DNA from: UBA11524 sp963617205
Lineage (GTDB): Bacteria; Bacillota; Clostridia; Christensenellales; Aristaeellaceae
NCBI GenBank assembly: GCA_963617205.1
Contig: CAVEOA010000009.1
Coordinates: forward strand, 1-64,000
Direction: 5' to 3'
DNA length: 64,000 nt
A model generated the notes under the pieces. That model did no database searches and was not told the origin of the DNA. It saw only the letters and a program-made list of their open reading frames with translations. This document shows positions 33,348-41,662 of the stretch, piece by piece. Each line of letters starts with the position of its first letter. Positions within the stretch are counted from its first letter, which is position 1. The position numbers were made by a program, and so were the translations under genes.

Positions 33348-34280
33348 TCAGCCCTTGAGGGAGCCGATCATGACGCCCTTGACAAAGTACTTCTGCATGA
33401 AGATGTAGAGGACGACCGCCGGAACCGTGGAAACCACGATGCAGCAGTATTTGGCGACCTCCGCCTTGCGCATGGCTTCCTGCAGACCGCCGAGGTTGTC
33501 GGCATAGGCGGCGAAGAAGGTGTCGCTCGAGCCGGAAATGGACAGCGACGCCAGAATCTCGCGAAGAATCGTCTGCAGCGGCAGATAGGCACGATTGCGG
33601 ATGAAGACAAGACCGGTGAAGTAGTCGTTCCAGCGCGCCACGCCGTAGTAGACGCTCAGCACGGCAACGATGGTGCCGGACAGCGGCAGCACGCAGCGGA
33701 AGAAGTACGTGAAGTGATCCGCGCCGTCCATGACCGCCGCCTCATAGAGGTCGTTCGGGATGGTCGACTGGATGTAGGTGCGGGCAACCATCAGGTTCCA
33801 GACGGAAACGAGGTTGATAAGGATCATGACCGTGCGCGTGTTATACAGACCAAGGTCGCGGACGTTCAGGAAGATCGGAATCAGACCGCCGGAGAAGAAC
33901 ATCGTGAAGGTAATCAGGAAGTTCACGAAGGCCTTGCCCTTGAATTTGCGGCTGAGCGCGTAGGCAGCAGCAAGCGAAATGATGACGGACAGCGCCGAGC
34001 CGACAACCGTGTAGAACACGGAGTTCAGGTAGCTCGTCCACAGCTCGTTGTACTGGAAGACGGCCTCATAACCCATGGTGGAGAAGTCCTTCGGCCAGAG
34101 AAATACCTGACCTGCGAGGACTGCGTCAGGGTCGGAAACGGAGGCAATCAAAACGAGCCAGAGCGGATAAAGCGTCAGAAACAGTACGATAATCCAGAAA
34201 ATGATGTTGATGATATTGAATACACGGTCGTGACCGGTTTCCTTAATCCGGGTACCATGCATTTCCTTTTCCTTAGCCAT
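33348..34280 (-). CDS. ABC transporter permease, LplC/YtcP family
   Basis: Inner-membrane permease of a CUT1-like sugar importer, 310 residues with six membrane segments (IINIIFWIIVLFLTLYPLWLVLIASV first). The EAA motif region reads YEAAVMDGADHFTYFFRCVLPLS, which contacts the ATPase. The end YIFMQKYFVKGVMIGSLKG is the classic C-terminus of LplC-type permeases. ATG at 34280 with GAAAGGAGGAAAG upstream. No ATPase gene is adjacent; such systems usually share an MsmK-type ATPase encoded elsewhere. Confidence 0.9.
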   Translation of the reverse strand: MAKEKEMHGTRIKETGHDRVFNIINIIFWIIVLFLTLYPLWLVLIASVSDPDAVLAGQVFLWPKDFSTMGYEAVFQYNELWTSYLNSVFYTVVGSALSVIISLAAAYALSRKFKGKAFVNFLITFTMFFSGGLIPIFLNVRDLGLYNTRTVMILINLVSVWNLMVARTYIQSTIPNDLYEAAVMDGADHFTYFFRCVLPLSGTIVAVLSVYYGVARWNDYFTGLVFIRNRAYLPLQTILREILASLSISGSSDTFFAAYADNLGGLQEAMRKAEVAKYCCIVVSTVPAVVLYIFMQKYFVKGVMIGSLKG

Positions 34281-34297
34281 TTTGCTTTCCTCCTTTC

Positions 34298-35278
34298 TCA
34301 GAACAGGCTGATATCGCTGACCTTGCGGGAGAATGCGTTGACAGAGATGATGATCACGAAGTTGATGACGTTCAGGCACAGACCAATGGCGGAGGTGTAG
34401 GAGTACTGCGCCTTGCCGAGACCGGTGTTGTAGACGTACACGCCGATGATGTCGGACGTCTTGATGTTGCCGGAGGTCTGCATCAGCAGCGCCTTGTCCG
34501 TGTTGGAGGACAGCAGCGAGCCGCAGGAGAGAATCAGCATCATGACGGCGATCGGAATCAGGTGCGGGATGTCAATGTGCCGGATCTTCTGCCAGCGGGT
34601 CGCACCGTCGATCGTTGCGGCTTCGTACAGCTGCGGATCGATGCTCGTCAGCGTCGCAATATAGAGGATGGTGTTCCAGCCGGCGTTCTGCCAGATATCC
34701 GAGCCGATAAACAGCGGACGGAACCAGCTTTCCTCCAGCATGAAGTAAATCGAATCACCGCCGCAAGCCTCTATCAGCTTGTTGACGATGCCGGTGGTCG
34801 GGGAGAAGAACAGGTACAGCATGCCGGCAAGCACGACGGTGGAAATGAAGTGCGGAACGTAAATCGCCGTCTGCGCGAAGCCCTTGAACCGCTTGGAATT
34901 GAGCTGGTTCAGCATGATGGCGAGGATGATCGGAATCGGGAAGGAGAAAATCAGTCCATATGCATTCAGCAGGAACGTGTCGGCAAACATGCGGCCGCAG
35001 TAGTACATGCTGAAGAAGTTGCGGAAGTGCTTGAACAGGTCAAGCTCGCCCTTGGTGGATGCCCAGGGGCTGGCGGCGATGCCCAAACCCACCTTGAAAT
35101 CCTTGAAGGCGATTTGAATGCCGTACATGGGGAAATAGCAGAACACGATAAAATATGCCAATGCGGGCAGAAGCAGAACCCACAGTTGCCACTCCTGACC
35201 GACGGTGCGTGCGAAACGTACCGACAGCGGCTGGCTCGGCTTCTTCTTCGAGCTGAGCTGCTTTGATGCTTGCTGCAT
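34298..35278 (-). CDS. ABC transporter permease, LplB family
   Basis: First permease of the importer, 326 residues, six membrane segments (LWVLLLPALAYFIVFCYFPMYG first). YGIQIAFKDFKVGLGIAASPW is the family hallmark after the first helix, and YEAATIDGATRWQKIRHIDIPHL is the EAA loop. The C-terminus NVINFVIIISVNAFSRKVSDISLF is typical. ATG at 35278 with CGGAGGG upstream. First gene of the LplB-LplC-SBP operon. Upstream at 35307-35327 is an imperfect palindrome (AGC-TGATCGATTGATC-GTGCT) that might be an operator. Confidence 0.9.
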   Translation of the reverse strand: MQQASKQLSSKKKPSQPLSVRFARTVGQEWQLWVLLLPALAYFIVFCYFPMYGIQIAFKDFKVGLGIAASPWASTKGELDLFKHFRNFFSMYYCGRMFADTFLLNAYGLIFSFPIPIILAIMLNQLNSKRFKGFAQTAIYVPHFISTVVLAGMLYLFFSPTTGIVNKLIEACGGDSIYFMLEESWFRPLFIGSDIWQNAGWNTILYIATLTSIDPQLYEAATIDGATRWQKIRHIDIPHLIPIAVMMLILSCGSLLSSNTDKALLMQTSGNIKTSDIIGVYVYNTGLGKAQYSYTSAIGLCLNVINFVIIISVNAFSRKVSDISLF

Positions 35279-35420
35279 GATGATCCCTCCGTTGCTTTCT
35301 TCGATAGCTGATCGATTGATCGTGCTAAAAGTTTATCATATGGAAAATGGCTGTGTAAATCGGCAAAATTTTTGTGTATTTTCTGCAAATGCGGATATTT
35401 CGGCATTTTTCAATATGCAG

Positions 35421-35456
35421 AAAAACAGCCCAATCAGCAATTTGACTGGACTGTTT
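35421..35456 (-). terminator. Rho-independent terminator after the second GH29 gene
   Basis: Minus strand: AAACAGTCCAGTC (35456-35444) pairs with GATTGGGCTGTTT (35435-35423) with two G-U pairs. The T run is short and overlaps the stem end (CTGTTTTTC). Confidence 0.72.
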
Positions 35457-35480
35457 CGGATTGCTGCCATGGATGATGCA

Positions 35481-36755
35481 TCAGCTGTGGTATGCCCGGA
35501 TGCTTTTCAGGCGGCAGACCCCGTCCGACTGCAGCACGTGGACAGCAAGCCTGCCTGTCCGCATGGTCGGGAAAACGCAAATTGCCTTGTGCCCGATGGT
35601 GCGTCCGCGGTACAGGCAGATTTCCTTCGCGGTGTATCCCGGCAGGCTTGCGTAAACCTCAAATTCGCGCACGGCTTCGCCCTCGGTCAGATCCTCCTCG
35701 ATGATCAGGCGATTGACGGCGACACAGCCGGATGGCATGTCCCGCTCTGCATGAAAGTCTGGCAGCTGAATCGCCCAGATGTTCGCTGATTCCTGCTGCA
35801 TATCGCCGAAGGCTTCGATCGGATGACCGTAGCGGGCACGCAGCGCCTCGCCAAATTCTGTCACACGGTGAACATCGGCATCGTTGAGCAGTCCGTGACG
35901 GTTCGGACCGATGTTCAGCAGGAGATTCGCGCCGCGTCCAACGCTCATCTCGTACATGCCGAGCAGCTCATCGATGGTCTTGATGGTATCTTCGTTCTGC
36001 TCGCAGTCGAACCACGTGCTGCGCAGCATGCAGTCGCACTCCGCAGGCAGAAAACGCGATTCCGCCAGCAAGCTCTGCTCGTTGGCGTTCATGGAAAAGT
36101 CGAGCGAGTGCCGCACGTTGGGGTTGTCGAGGCTGGCATAGCCGTCCTCATTGCCGACCCAACGCGTGTCGGGATCCCATAGCTCAAAGAGCAGAATGTC
36201 AGGCTGAAGCGTGCGGATGGCAGTGACGATGCGCGCGCGGTCGTAGGTGTGGTTTTCCGAACCGCAGCCGTCGAACCACAGGTAGTCGATTTTGCCGTAA
36301 TTCGTCAGCAGCTCGGTGATTTGGTTGATGAAGTAGTCGTCATATGCGCGGTCATCCTCAAAGCGTACCGTGCCGCCCCATTGGGCAGGGGAGTAGTACA
36401 GCCCGACCTTCATATGATACCGGCGACATGCATCGACAAATTCGCGCACGACATCACCCTGACCGTTTCGCCATGGCGACTGCGCGACGCCGTAGCTGGA
36501 GAAGCGACTCGGCCAGTTCGCGAAGCCGTCATGATGCTTGCACACGAGAATGGCATATTTCGCGCCGGCTGCCTTGACGGTGGAAATCCATTGGTTGCAA
36601 TCCAGCGATTCCGGGTTGAACGCATCTGCCGGCATGGGCTTGTTATCCCAGTCGCGATGCCCGAGGAAGAAGCTGCGGATGCCGAAATGAAAGAATGCGC
36701 CAAATTCCCAGTCGAGAAAGGCAAGCTGCTGGCTTGTCGGGATGCATCTGTTCAT
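35481..36755 (-). CDS. Alpha-L-fucosidase, GH29
   Basis: A second GH29 enzyme, 424 residues, only distantly similar to the one at 2595. It shows FLDWEFGAFFHFGIRSF, CKHHDGFANWPS, and YLWFDGCGS with the nucleophile Asp162. GRGANLLLNIGPNRHGLL ends the barrel, and a short C-terminal beta-domain follows. This sequence style fits the GH29 subfamily that prefers alpha-1,3/1,4-linked fucose, which is an inference. No signal peptide, so cytoplasmic. ATG at 36755 with GGAGGA upstream. It is monocistronic, upstream of the LplB importer and in the same direction, which suggests that the importer brings in fucosylated oligosaccharides. Confidence 0.9.
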   Translation of the reverse strand: MNRCIPTSQQLAFLDWEFGAFFHFGIRSFFLGHRDWDNKPMPADAFNPESLDCNQWISTVKAAGAKYAILVCKHHDGFANWPSRFSSYGVAQSPWRNGQGDVVREFVDACRRYHMKVGLYYSPAQWGGTVRFEDDRAYDDYFINQITELLTNYGKIDYLWFDGCGSENHTYDRARIVTAIRTLQPDILLFELWDPDTRWVGNEDGYASLDNPNVRHSLDFSMNANEQSLLAESRFLPAECDCMLRSTWFDCEQNEDTIKTIDELLGMYEMSVGRGANLLLNIGPNRHGLLNDADVHRVTEFGEALRARYGHPIEAFGDMQQESANIWAIQLPDFHAERDMPSGCVAVNRLIIEEDLTEGEAVREFEVYASLPGYTAKEICLYRGRTIGHKAICVFPTMRTGRLAVHVLQSDGVCRLKSIRAYHS

Positions 36756-37142
36756 GCTGTTGGTCCTCCAAACGAAGATTTGCTAAGATGTTCGACAGGA
36801 GGACTGCGGAATCCTCTTGCGGCGCGAAAAAGTCCCTGCACAGGCGTAAATATGCATATTGATACCAATGAAACGATGATGACTGCACTCACGGCGGCGT
36901 TGCCTGCGCCGACGGGGAACGTGACGGTCGCACCGTCATGCGTCAGGGGTGTGCGTCGGGTACTTCGCCTGACTGCACGGAAATTTGGACGCTACGGATG
37001 ATGACGAGGCTGTCAGCCATGATGTACTCGCCGACGATGGGAAGAAAAAGGAAGTGAGGAGATGGTGTTACCATTGAAATAAATCTTCCATGTCCGGAAA
37101 AGTTGTGTTATAATGATTGTGAAGAAGCTTTCGGAGGATGCT
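36756..37142. other. Divergent intergenic region between GH29 and radA
   Basis: Holds the radA promoter at its right end. A 43-codon minus-strand ORF (37074-36943) has no ribosome-binding site and is not called. No hairpin terminator or clear GH29 promoter was seen. The GC-rich middle (36890-37000) contains short ACGGTCGCACCGTC-like inverted repeats of unknown meaning. Confidence 0.4.
37086..37114 (+). promoter_or_regulatory. Promoter of the radA operon
   Basis: Perfect TATAAT at 37109-37114 with a poor -35 (TTCCAT, 37086-37091) at 17 bp. It is about 30 bp before the radA start. Confidence 0.6.
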
Positions 37143-38510
37143 ATGGCGAAGGAAAAGACGTTGTTTGCCTGCTCATCGTGCGGTTATGAGACATCGCGCT
37201 GGGTGGGACGCTGTCCGGGCTGCGGCGCGTGGAACACGATGGTCGAATCAGCCGCCGTGATGGCCGCGGCACCGGTCAAGGCGGCAAAGCAGCGTCCCGG
37301 AACAGGCGCGTCCGCCATGCTGCTCAAGGAAATTCCTGAGGATGTAGCGGTTCGCTCCTCCACCGGCATCAGCGAGCTTGACCGCGTGCTTGGCGGCGGC
37401 ATTGTCGAGGGAGCGCTCATCCTCATCGGCGGCGACCCGGGCATCGGCAAGTCAACGCTGCTGCTGCAGGTCTGCTCGAATCTGTGCAAATCCGGCAGAC
37501 GTGTGCTGTATGTCAGCGGCGAGGAATCGGCACGTCAGCTGAAGCTCCGTGCGAACCGCCTGCACGTCAAGTCGGACACGCTGTACATTCTCCCCGAAAA
37601 CGCGCTGGATAACGTAGAAGAAAAGCTGCGGAGCCTTTCGCCGGATGTCGCTGTCATTGACTCCATTCAGACGATGTATCGCCCCGATATGGCAAGCGCC
37701 CCCGGCTCTGTCAGCCAGATCCGCGAATGCACAAGCCAGATCATGCGCTTGTGCAAGGAGAGCGGCACGGCGATTTTCCTCGTTGGACACGTCACAAAGG
37801 ACGGCGCGATTGCGGGTCCGCGGATGCTGGAGCATATGGTGGATGTCGTGCTGTACTTCGAGGGCGACCGTCAGCAGGAATACAGGCTGCTGCGTGCCGT
37901 CAAGAACCGCTTCGGCTCGGTCAATGAGCTGGGTGTGTTCCAGATGACCGAACAGGGGATGCAGATTGTGCCGAACCCGTCCGAGCAGCTGCTGAGCCAC
38001 CGCGCGAAGGGCGCAAGCGGCTCGGTCGTGTTCTGCGGACTGGAGGGCTCGCGTCCGCTGCTGTGCGATGTGCAGGCGCTGGCGAGCATGTCGTATTTCG
38101 GCACGCCGCGCAGGACGGTTGGCGGTGCGGATACAGGGCGCGTGGCGCTGCTGCTGGCGGTGCTGGAAAAACGTGCCAATCAGAAAACCTATAATCAGGA
38201 TGTATATATTAATGTAGCCGGCGGTCTGGAGCTGTCGGAGCCGGCGGCGGATTTGGCGCTGTGCATGGCGGTCGTTTCGTCGCTCAAGGATGAACCAATC
38301 GGCGCGGAAGTCGCGGTCATGGGCGAGGTCGGTTTGGCAGGCGAGGTGCGCGCGATTCCGCAGTGCGATCGGCGGATTGCGGAGTGTCAGCGGCTGGGCT
38401 TTACGACCATCCTGCTGCCCAAGGAAAATCAGAAGCGGCTGAAGGCGCCGGAGGGTGTGCGGCTGCTGGGCGTGGATACGGTGATGCAGGCGATTAGCGT
38501 CCTGTTTTGA
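37143..38510 (+). CDS. radA: DNA repair protein RadA/Sms
   Basis: Branch-migration helicase-like ATPase in recombinational repair. The 455-residue protein has the N-terminal four-cysteine zinc finger (FACSSCGYETSRWVGRCPGC), Walker A GGDPGIGKST, Walker B VAVIDSIQTMY, the RadA-specific KNRFGS motif (VKNRFGSVNELG), and a C-terminal Lon protease-like domain (YINVAGGLELSEPAADLALCMAV). ATG at 37143 follows CGGAGGATG. The first gene of an operon with the YacL-like gene. The disA gene that often follows radA is absent here. Confidence 0.96.
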   Translation: MAKEKTLFACSSCGYETSRWVGRCPGCGAWNTMVESAAVMAAAPVKAAKQRPGTGASAMLLKEIPEDVAVRSSTGISELDRVLGGGIVEGALILIGGDPGIGKSTLLLQVCSNLCKSGRRVLYVSGEESARQLKLRANRLHVKSDTLYILPENALDNVEEKLRSLSPDVAVIDSIQTMYRPDMASAPGSVSQIRECTSQIMRLCKESGTAIFLVGHVTKDGAIAGPRMLEHMVDVVLYFEGDRQQEYRLLRAVKNRFGSVNELGVFQMTEQGMQIVPNPSEQLLSHRAKGASGSVVFCGLEGSRPLLCDVQALASMSYFGTPRRTVGGADTGRVALLLAVLEKRANQKTYNQDVYINVAGGLELSEPAADLALCMAVVSSLKDEPIGAEVAVMGEVGLAGEVRAIPQCDRRIAECQRLGFTTILLPKENQKRLKAPEGVRLLGVDTVMQAISVLF

Positions 38511-38524
38511 GCAAGGAGCAATGC

Positions 38525-39625
38525 ATGAAATCGGATTATCTCAAGAAGATGCTGCGCGCGCTGGTGACGGTGCTGGGCGTTGGACTCGGCTCGGTGCTTG
38601 CGTACGTCTGCGTGCAGGTCAACTCCATGGCAGGGCAGCCGCCGATGACGGTGGATGAACTGCTGCTGATGTACGCGGTGCTGGCGATTCTGCTGGGCAC
38701 GGTGGCCTACCTGATTGCGCCGCGCGTCATTGACGGCATCATGCATTTGGCGAATGCTGCTGCGCATCGGATGGATCAGATGACGCCGGAGCAGCTGATT
38801 GGCAGCGTCAGCGGCTTTGTCGGCGGACTGATTATTGCCGCGCTGCTCTCTCAGCTTGTCATGCTGATGGGTGCGAGTATGTTCACGGTCGCGATGTGCG
38901 CGATTCTGTTCCTCGTGTTCGGCGTGATGGGCGGAACGCTCGGTCTGCGCCGCGCTGCGGATTTCAAGCACTTCTTCCTGCGCTTCACGCCGCATGGCAA
39001 GAAAAGCATTTCGTTCAAGAAGCGCAAAATCAAGACGGTCGTGCCGAAGCTGCTCGATGACACCGTGCTCATTGATGGACGCATCGCGCAGGTCTGCCGC
39101 GCAGGCTTCCTGGAGGGGACAATCCTGCTGCCCGTGCAGGTGGAAAAGGCGCTGGCACGGCTGGCGGAATCGGAGGACGAGGCATCGCGCATCCGCGGCA
39201 GACGCGGTCAGGAGACCATTCGCAGTCTGGAGGAAACATCGCGGCTCAAGCGAATCAGCCAGTCTGCCTACGCCACGCTGAATGATGCGCTGATGGGCGA
39301 GGCGAAGAAGTATCATGCGGCGCTGGTGACGTGTGATTCCTCATCGGCGCAGCTTGCGGAAAAGAATGGCGTGCGCGTGATGAATCTCAACGACCTCGCG
39401 TGCATGCTTCGTCCGGCGGTCGTGATGGGCGATATGCTGACGGCTCACATCGTCAAGGCAGGGCGCGAGGCGAATCAGGGTGTGGCGTACCTGCAGGATG
39501 GCACGATGGTCGTTGTGGAAGGCGGGCGAACGCTTGTCGGAAAGACGGTTCAGGTTGAGGTCACCAGCGTTTTGCAGACGAATGCAGGACGGATGATTTT
39601 CGCTCATGTAAAGGCGGAGGAATAA
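38525..39625 (+). CDS. YacL-like PIN-TRAM membrane protein
   Basis: A 366-residue protein with four N-terminal membrane helices (about residues 12-140), a PIN-like domain (about 165-295) and a C-terminal TRAM domain. REANQGVAYLQDGTMVVVEGGRTLVGKTV followed by VTSVLQTNAGRMIFA is the YacL hallmark. Compared by eye with Bacillus YacL, the PIN site keeps the first Asp (LLDDTVLIDGRI) and the last (VTCDSSS), but the Glu of VLDELQ reads VEKALA and the Asp of VDLKL reads LNDAL. Nuclease activity is therefore doubtful. ATG at 38525 has AAGGAG six bases upstream; an in-frame TTG at 38507 overlaps the radA stop. It is coupled to radA by position. Confidence 0.88.
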   Translation: MKSDYLKKMLRALVTVLGVGLGSVLAYVCVQVNSMAGQPPMTVDELLLMYAVLAILLGTVAYLIAPRVIDGIMHLANAAAHRMDQMTPEQLIGSVSGFVGGLIIAALLSQLVMLMGASMFTVAMCAILFLVFGVMGGTLGLRRAADFKHFFLRFTPHGKKSISFKKRKIKTVVPKLLDDTVLIDGRIAQVCRAGFLEGTILLPVQVEKALARLAESEDEASRIRGRRGQETIRSLEETSRLKRISQSAYATLNDALMGEAKKYHAALVTCDSSSAQLAEKNGVRVMNLNDLACMLRPAVVMGDMLTAHIVKAGREANQGVAYLQDGTMVVVEGGRTLVGKTVQVEVTSVLQTNAGRMIFAHVKAEE

Positions 39626-39628
39626 GCC

Positions 39629-40591
39629 GTGGCAGACACACATGTTTACGTAACACCGGACATGCCGTCTGTGCAGGCGGTGCTTGATGCGCTTCCGGCG
39701 GATGACACGCCCGTGACGGTCCATTTTGCGCCGGGCATTTACCGCGAAAAGCTTGCTGTGCGCCGCAATTTTACCGCGCTTGTCGGCGAAGGGGCGGATT
39801 CGACCGTTATCACGTGGAATGACGGCGCGTTCGAGATGCTGCCGGAGGGTCGGAAGCGCGGCACGTTCCGCACGGCGACGCTGCTGATGCTTGGGCGGAA
39901 TTGCTCCCTGCGCGGTCTGACGGTCGAAAACAACGCTTATCCGCGTGAACAGGTCGGACAGGCGATTGCGCTCTTTGCGGATGGTGACGGCTTTGAATGC
40001 ACGGACTGCGTGCTGCGCTCACGGCAGGATACGCTGTTCACTGCACCGCTGCCGCCGCGTGAGGTGCAGAAGGACGGCTTTCTTGGCCCGACGCAGTTCC
40101 TGCCGCGCACACCGCAGCGCCATGTATACCGCCGCTGCCGTATCATCGGCGACATTGACTTCATCTTTGGCGGCGCGGCGGCATGGTTCGAGGACTGCGA
40201 CATCATCAGCATTGACGGGCGCGAAAATCAGGAGGAGATGACACCGGGATACTGTACGGCAGCGTCCACACCGGAAGGACAGGCGTATGGCTATGTGTTC
40301 ATGCACTGCCGATTCCTTTCGCAGGGCGTGAAGGACGGTTCGGTGTACCTCGGCAGACCGTGGCGCAGCTTTGCAAAAACGGTGCTGATTGGCTGCGAGC
40401 TGGGTGCGCACATTCATCCTGCACGCTGGTGTGACTGGAACAAGCCGGAGTTCCATGAGAACGGCTTTTACGCAGAGTACGGCTGCTATGGTGACGGCAG
40501 CCGCGGTGAGCCTGCATCCTTTGCCCATCAGCTGACGGCGGATGAAGCAGGGAAGTACACGCTTGACCGCTTCATGAATGCAGATATTTGA
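39629..40591 (+). CDS. Pectinesterase, CE8
   Basis: Removes methyl esters from pectin-type galacturonan. The 320-residue right-handed beta-helix protein shows the CE8 motifs: QDTLF with acid/base Asp134, GDIDFIFGGAAAWFEDC with the nucleophile Asp177, and YLGRPWR with the substrate-binding Arg. No signal peptide is visible, so it should act in the cytoplasm on imported methylated oligogalacturonides, unlike most pectinesterases. Start is GTG at 39629 with GGCGGAGG eight bases upstream. It begins only 3 bp after the YacL-like gene, thus part of the radA operon. Confidence 0.92.
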   Translation: MADTHVYVTPDMPSVQAVLDALPADDTPVTVHFAPGIYREKLAVRRNFTALVGEGADSTVITWNDGAFEMLPEGRKRGTFRTATLLMLGRNCSLRGLTVENNAYPREQVGQAIALFADGDGFECTDCVLRSRQDTLFTAPLPPREVQKDGFLGPTQFLPRTPQRHVYRRCRIIGDIDFIFGGAAAWFEDCDIISIDGRENQEEMTPGYCTAASTPEGQAYGYVFMHCRFLSQGVKDGSVYLGRPWRSFAKTVLIGCELGAHIHPARWCDWNKPEFHENGFYAEYGCYGDGSRGEPASFAHQLTADEAGKYTLDRFMNADI

Positions 40592-40653
40592 GCACGCGGG
40601 GCATTGCTCTGAATGCTTGAATATAAATAGGATAGGAACGGGAGGATTTTTGT

Positions 40654-41334
40654 ATGCAGTACGAAATCAAGGGAGGAAATCTGCCGGTTGTCATCTGCAA
40701 GCTTGAAAATCGAGAAGCGATGATTACGGAAAAGGGTGCCATGAGCTGGATGACCCCGAACATGAAGATGGAAACGAACGTAAACGGCGGCATCGGCGGC
40801 GCGTTCGGACGCATGTTCTCGGGTGAATCGATGTTCCAGAACCGCTACACCGCGCAGGACGGCGCAGGGATAATCGCGTTTGCGTCCAGCTTCCCGGGCG
40901 AAATCCGTGCCGTGGAAATCAAGCCCGGTCACGGCATCATCGCCCAGAAGTGCAGCTTCCTTGCCTCAACGGAAGGCGTCCAGCTGTCCATCTTCTTCCA
41001 GAAGAAGTTTGGTTCAGGCTTTTTCGGCGGCGAGGGCTTCATCATGCAGAAGCTGTCCGGTCAGGGTACCGCGTTCCTCGAGATTGATGGCTCTGTGGTG
41101 GAGTATGAGCTGAAGAGCGGCGAGTCGATGGTCATCGACACCGGCTATCTCGCGGCAATGGATGACACGTGCTCGATGGAAATCGTGAGCGTGCCGGGTA
41201 TCAAGAACAAGCTGTTCGGCGGGGAAGGGCTGTTTAACACGGTTGTGCATGGTCCGGGTCGGATTACGCTGCAGACGATGCCCATTTCGCAGGTTGCGAG
41301 CGTGATTCGTCCGTTCATTCCCACAGGCAACTAA
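40654..41334 (+). CDS. AIM24 / TIGR00266 family protein
   Basis: A 226-residue cytoplasmic protein with the double beta-barrel AIM24 fold: YEIKGGNLPVVICKLENREAMITEKGAMSWM, then GGIGGAFGRMFSGESMFQNRYTAQDGAGIIAFAS, and GLAAMDD-type text, ending in FNTVVHGPGRITLQTMPISQVA. These are the TIGR00266 hallmarks. The family is widespread in bacteria, and its biochemical role is unknown. RBS GGGAGG precedes ATG 40654. It is 62 bp after the pectinesterase gene and may belong to the same operon. A terminator follows. Confidence 0.88.
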   Translation: MQYEIKGGNLPVVICKLENREAMITEKGAMSWMTPNMKMETNVNGGIGGAFGRMFSGESMFQNRYTAQDGAGIIAFASSFPGEIRAVEIKPGHGIIAQKCSFLASTEGVQLSIFFQKKFGSGFFGGEGFIMQKLSGQGTAFLEIDGSVVEYELKSGESMVIDTGYLAAMDDTCSMEIVSVPGIKNKLFGGEGLFNTVVHGPGRITLQTMPISQVASVIRPFIPTGN

Positions 41335-41350
41335 TTTCGCTTGTTCGACC

Positions 41351-41393
41351 AGCCCTGTCTTGGCTTTTAGCTGAGGCAGGGCTTTCTTTTTTT
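41351..41393 (+). terminator. Rho-independent terminator after the AIM24-like gene
   Basis: AGCCCTG (41351-41357) pairs with CAGGGCT (41377-41383), followed by TTCTTTTTTT. Confidence 0.88.
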
Positions 41394-41662
41394 GCAAATA
41401 AAGAAGCGCGAACCATGAAAAATGCATCATATGGTTGAATGTACACCGTTTTCAAATGGAATAAACGGACGAAACCGGACCATTGATGCCATTTCAGCAT
41501 CCGCTTCTTCTGAAAATAACGCTTGTCATTCCATGAGGCGTGCCTTATGCGCCGTTTTTACTGAAACGAAATTTGACATCAGCTATAATATGCCCATAAG
41601 CTACAGCCATGCGCACAGACAAGATGCATCGGCTCGGAAGCAAAAGAAGGAGGTTCCGAAAC
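41394..41662 (+). promoter_or_regulatory. Intergenic region with GH3 operon promoter
   Basis: A TATAAT at 41584-41589 is the best -10, with CTGAAA (41561-41566) as a weak -35 at 17 bp. The TTGACA at 41573 is only 5 bp from it and cannot serve as its -35. No other feature is seen in this stretch. Confidence 0.5.

Noticed and set aside
36943..37074. 43-codon minus-strand ORF between GH29 and radA
   Set aside because: No ribosome-binding site, no recognisable family, and it overlaps the GC-rich part of the intergenic region. It could be a gene remnant, but the evidence is too weak.
41573..41589. TTGACA near TATAAT before the GH3 operon as a promoter
   Set aside because: The spacing is only 5 bp, far too short for sigma-A. 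The TATAAT may still be used with a different -35.
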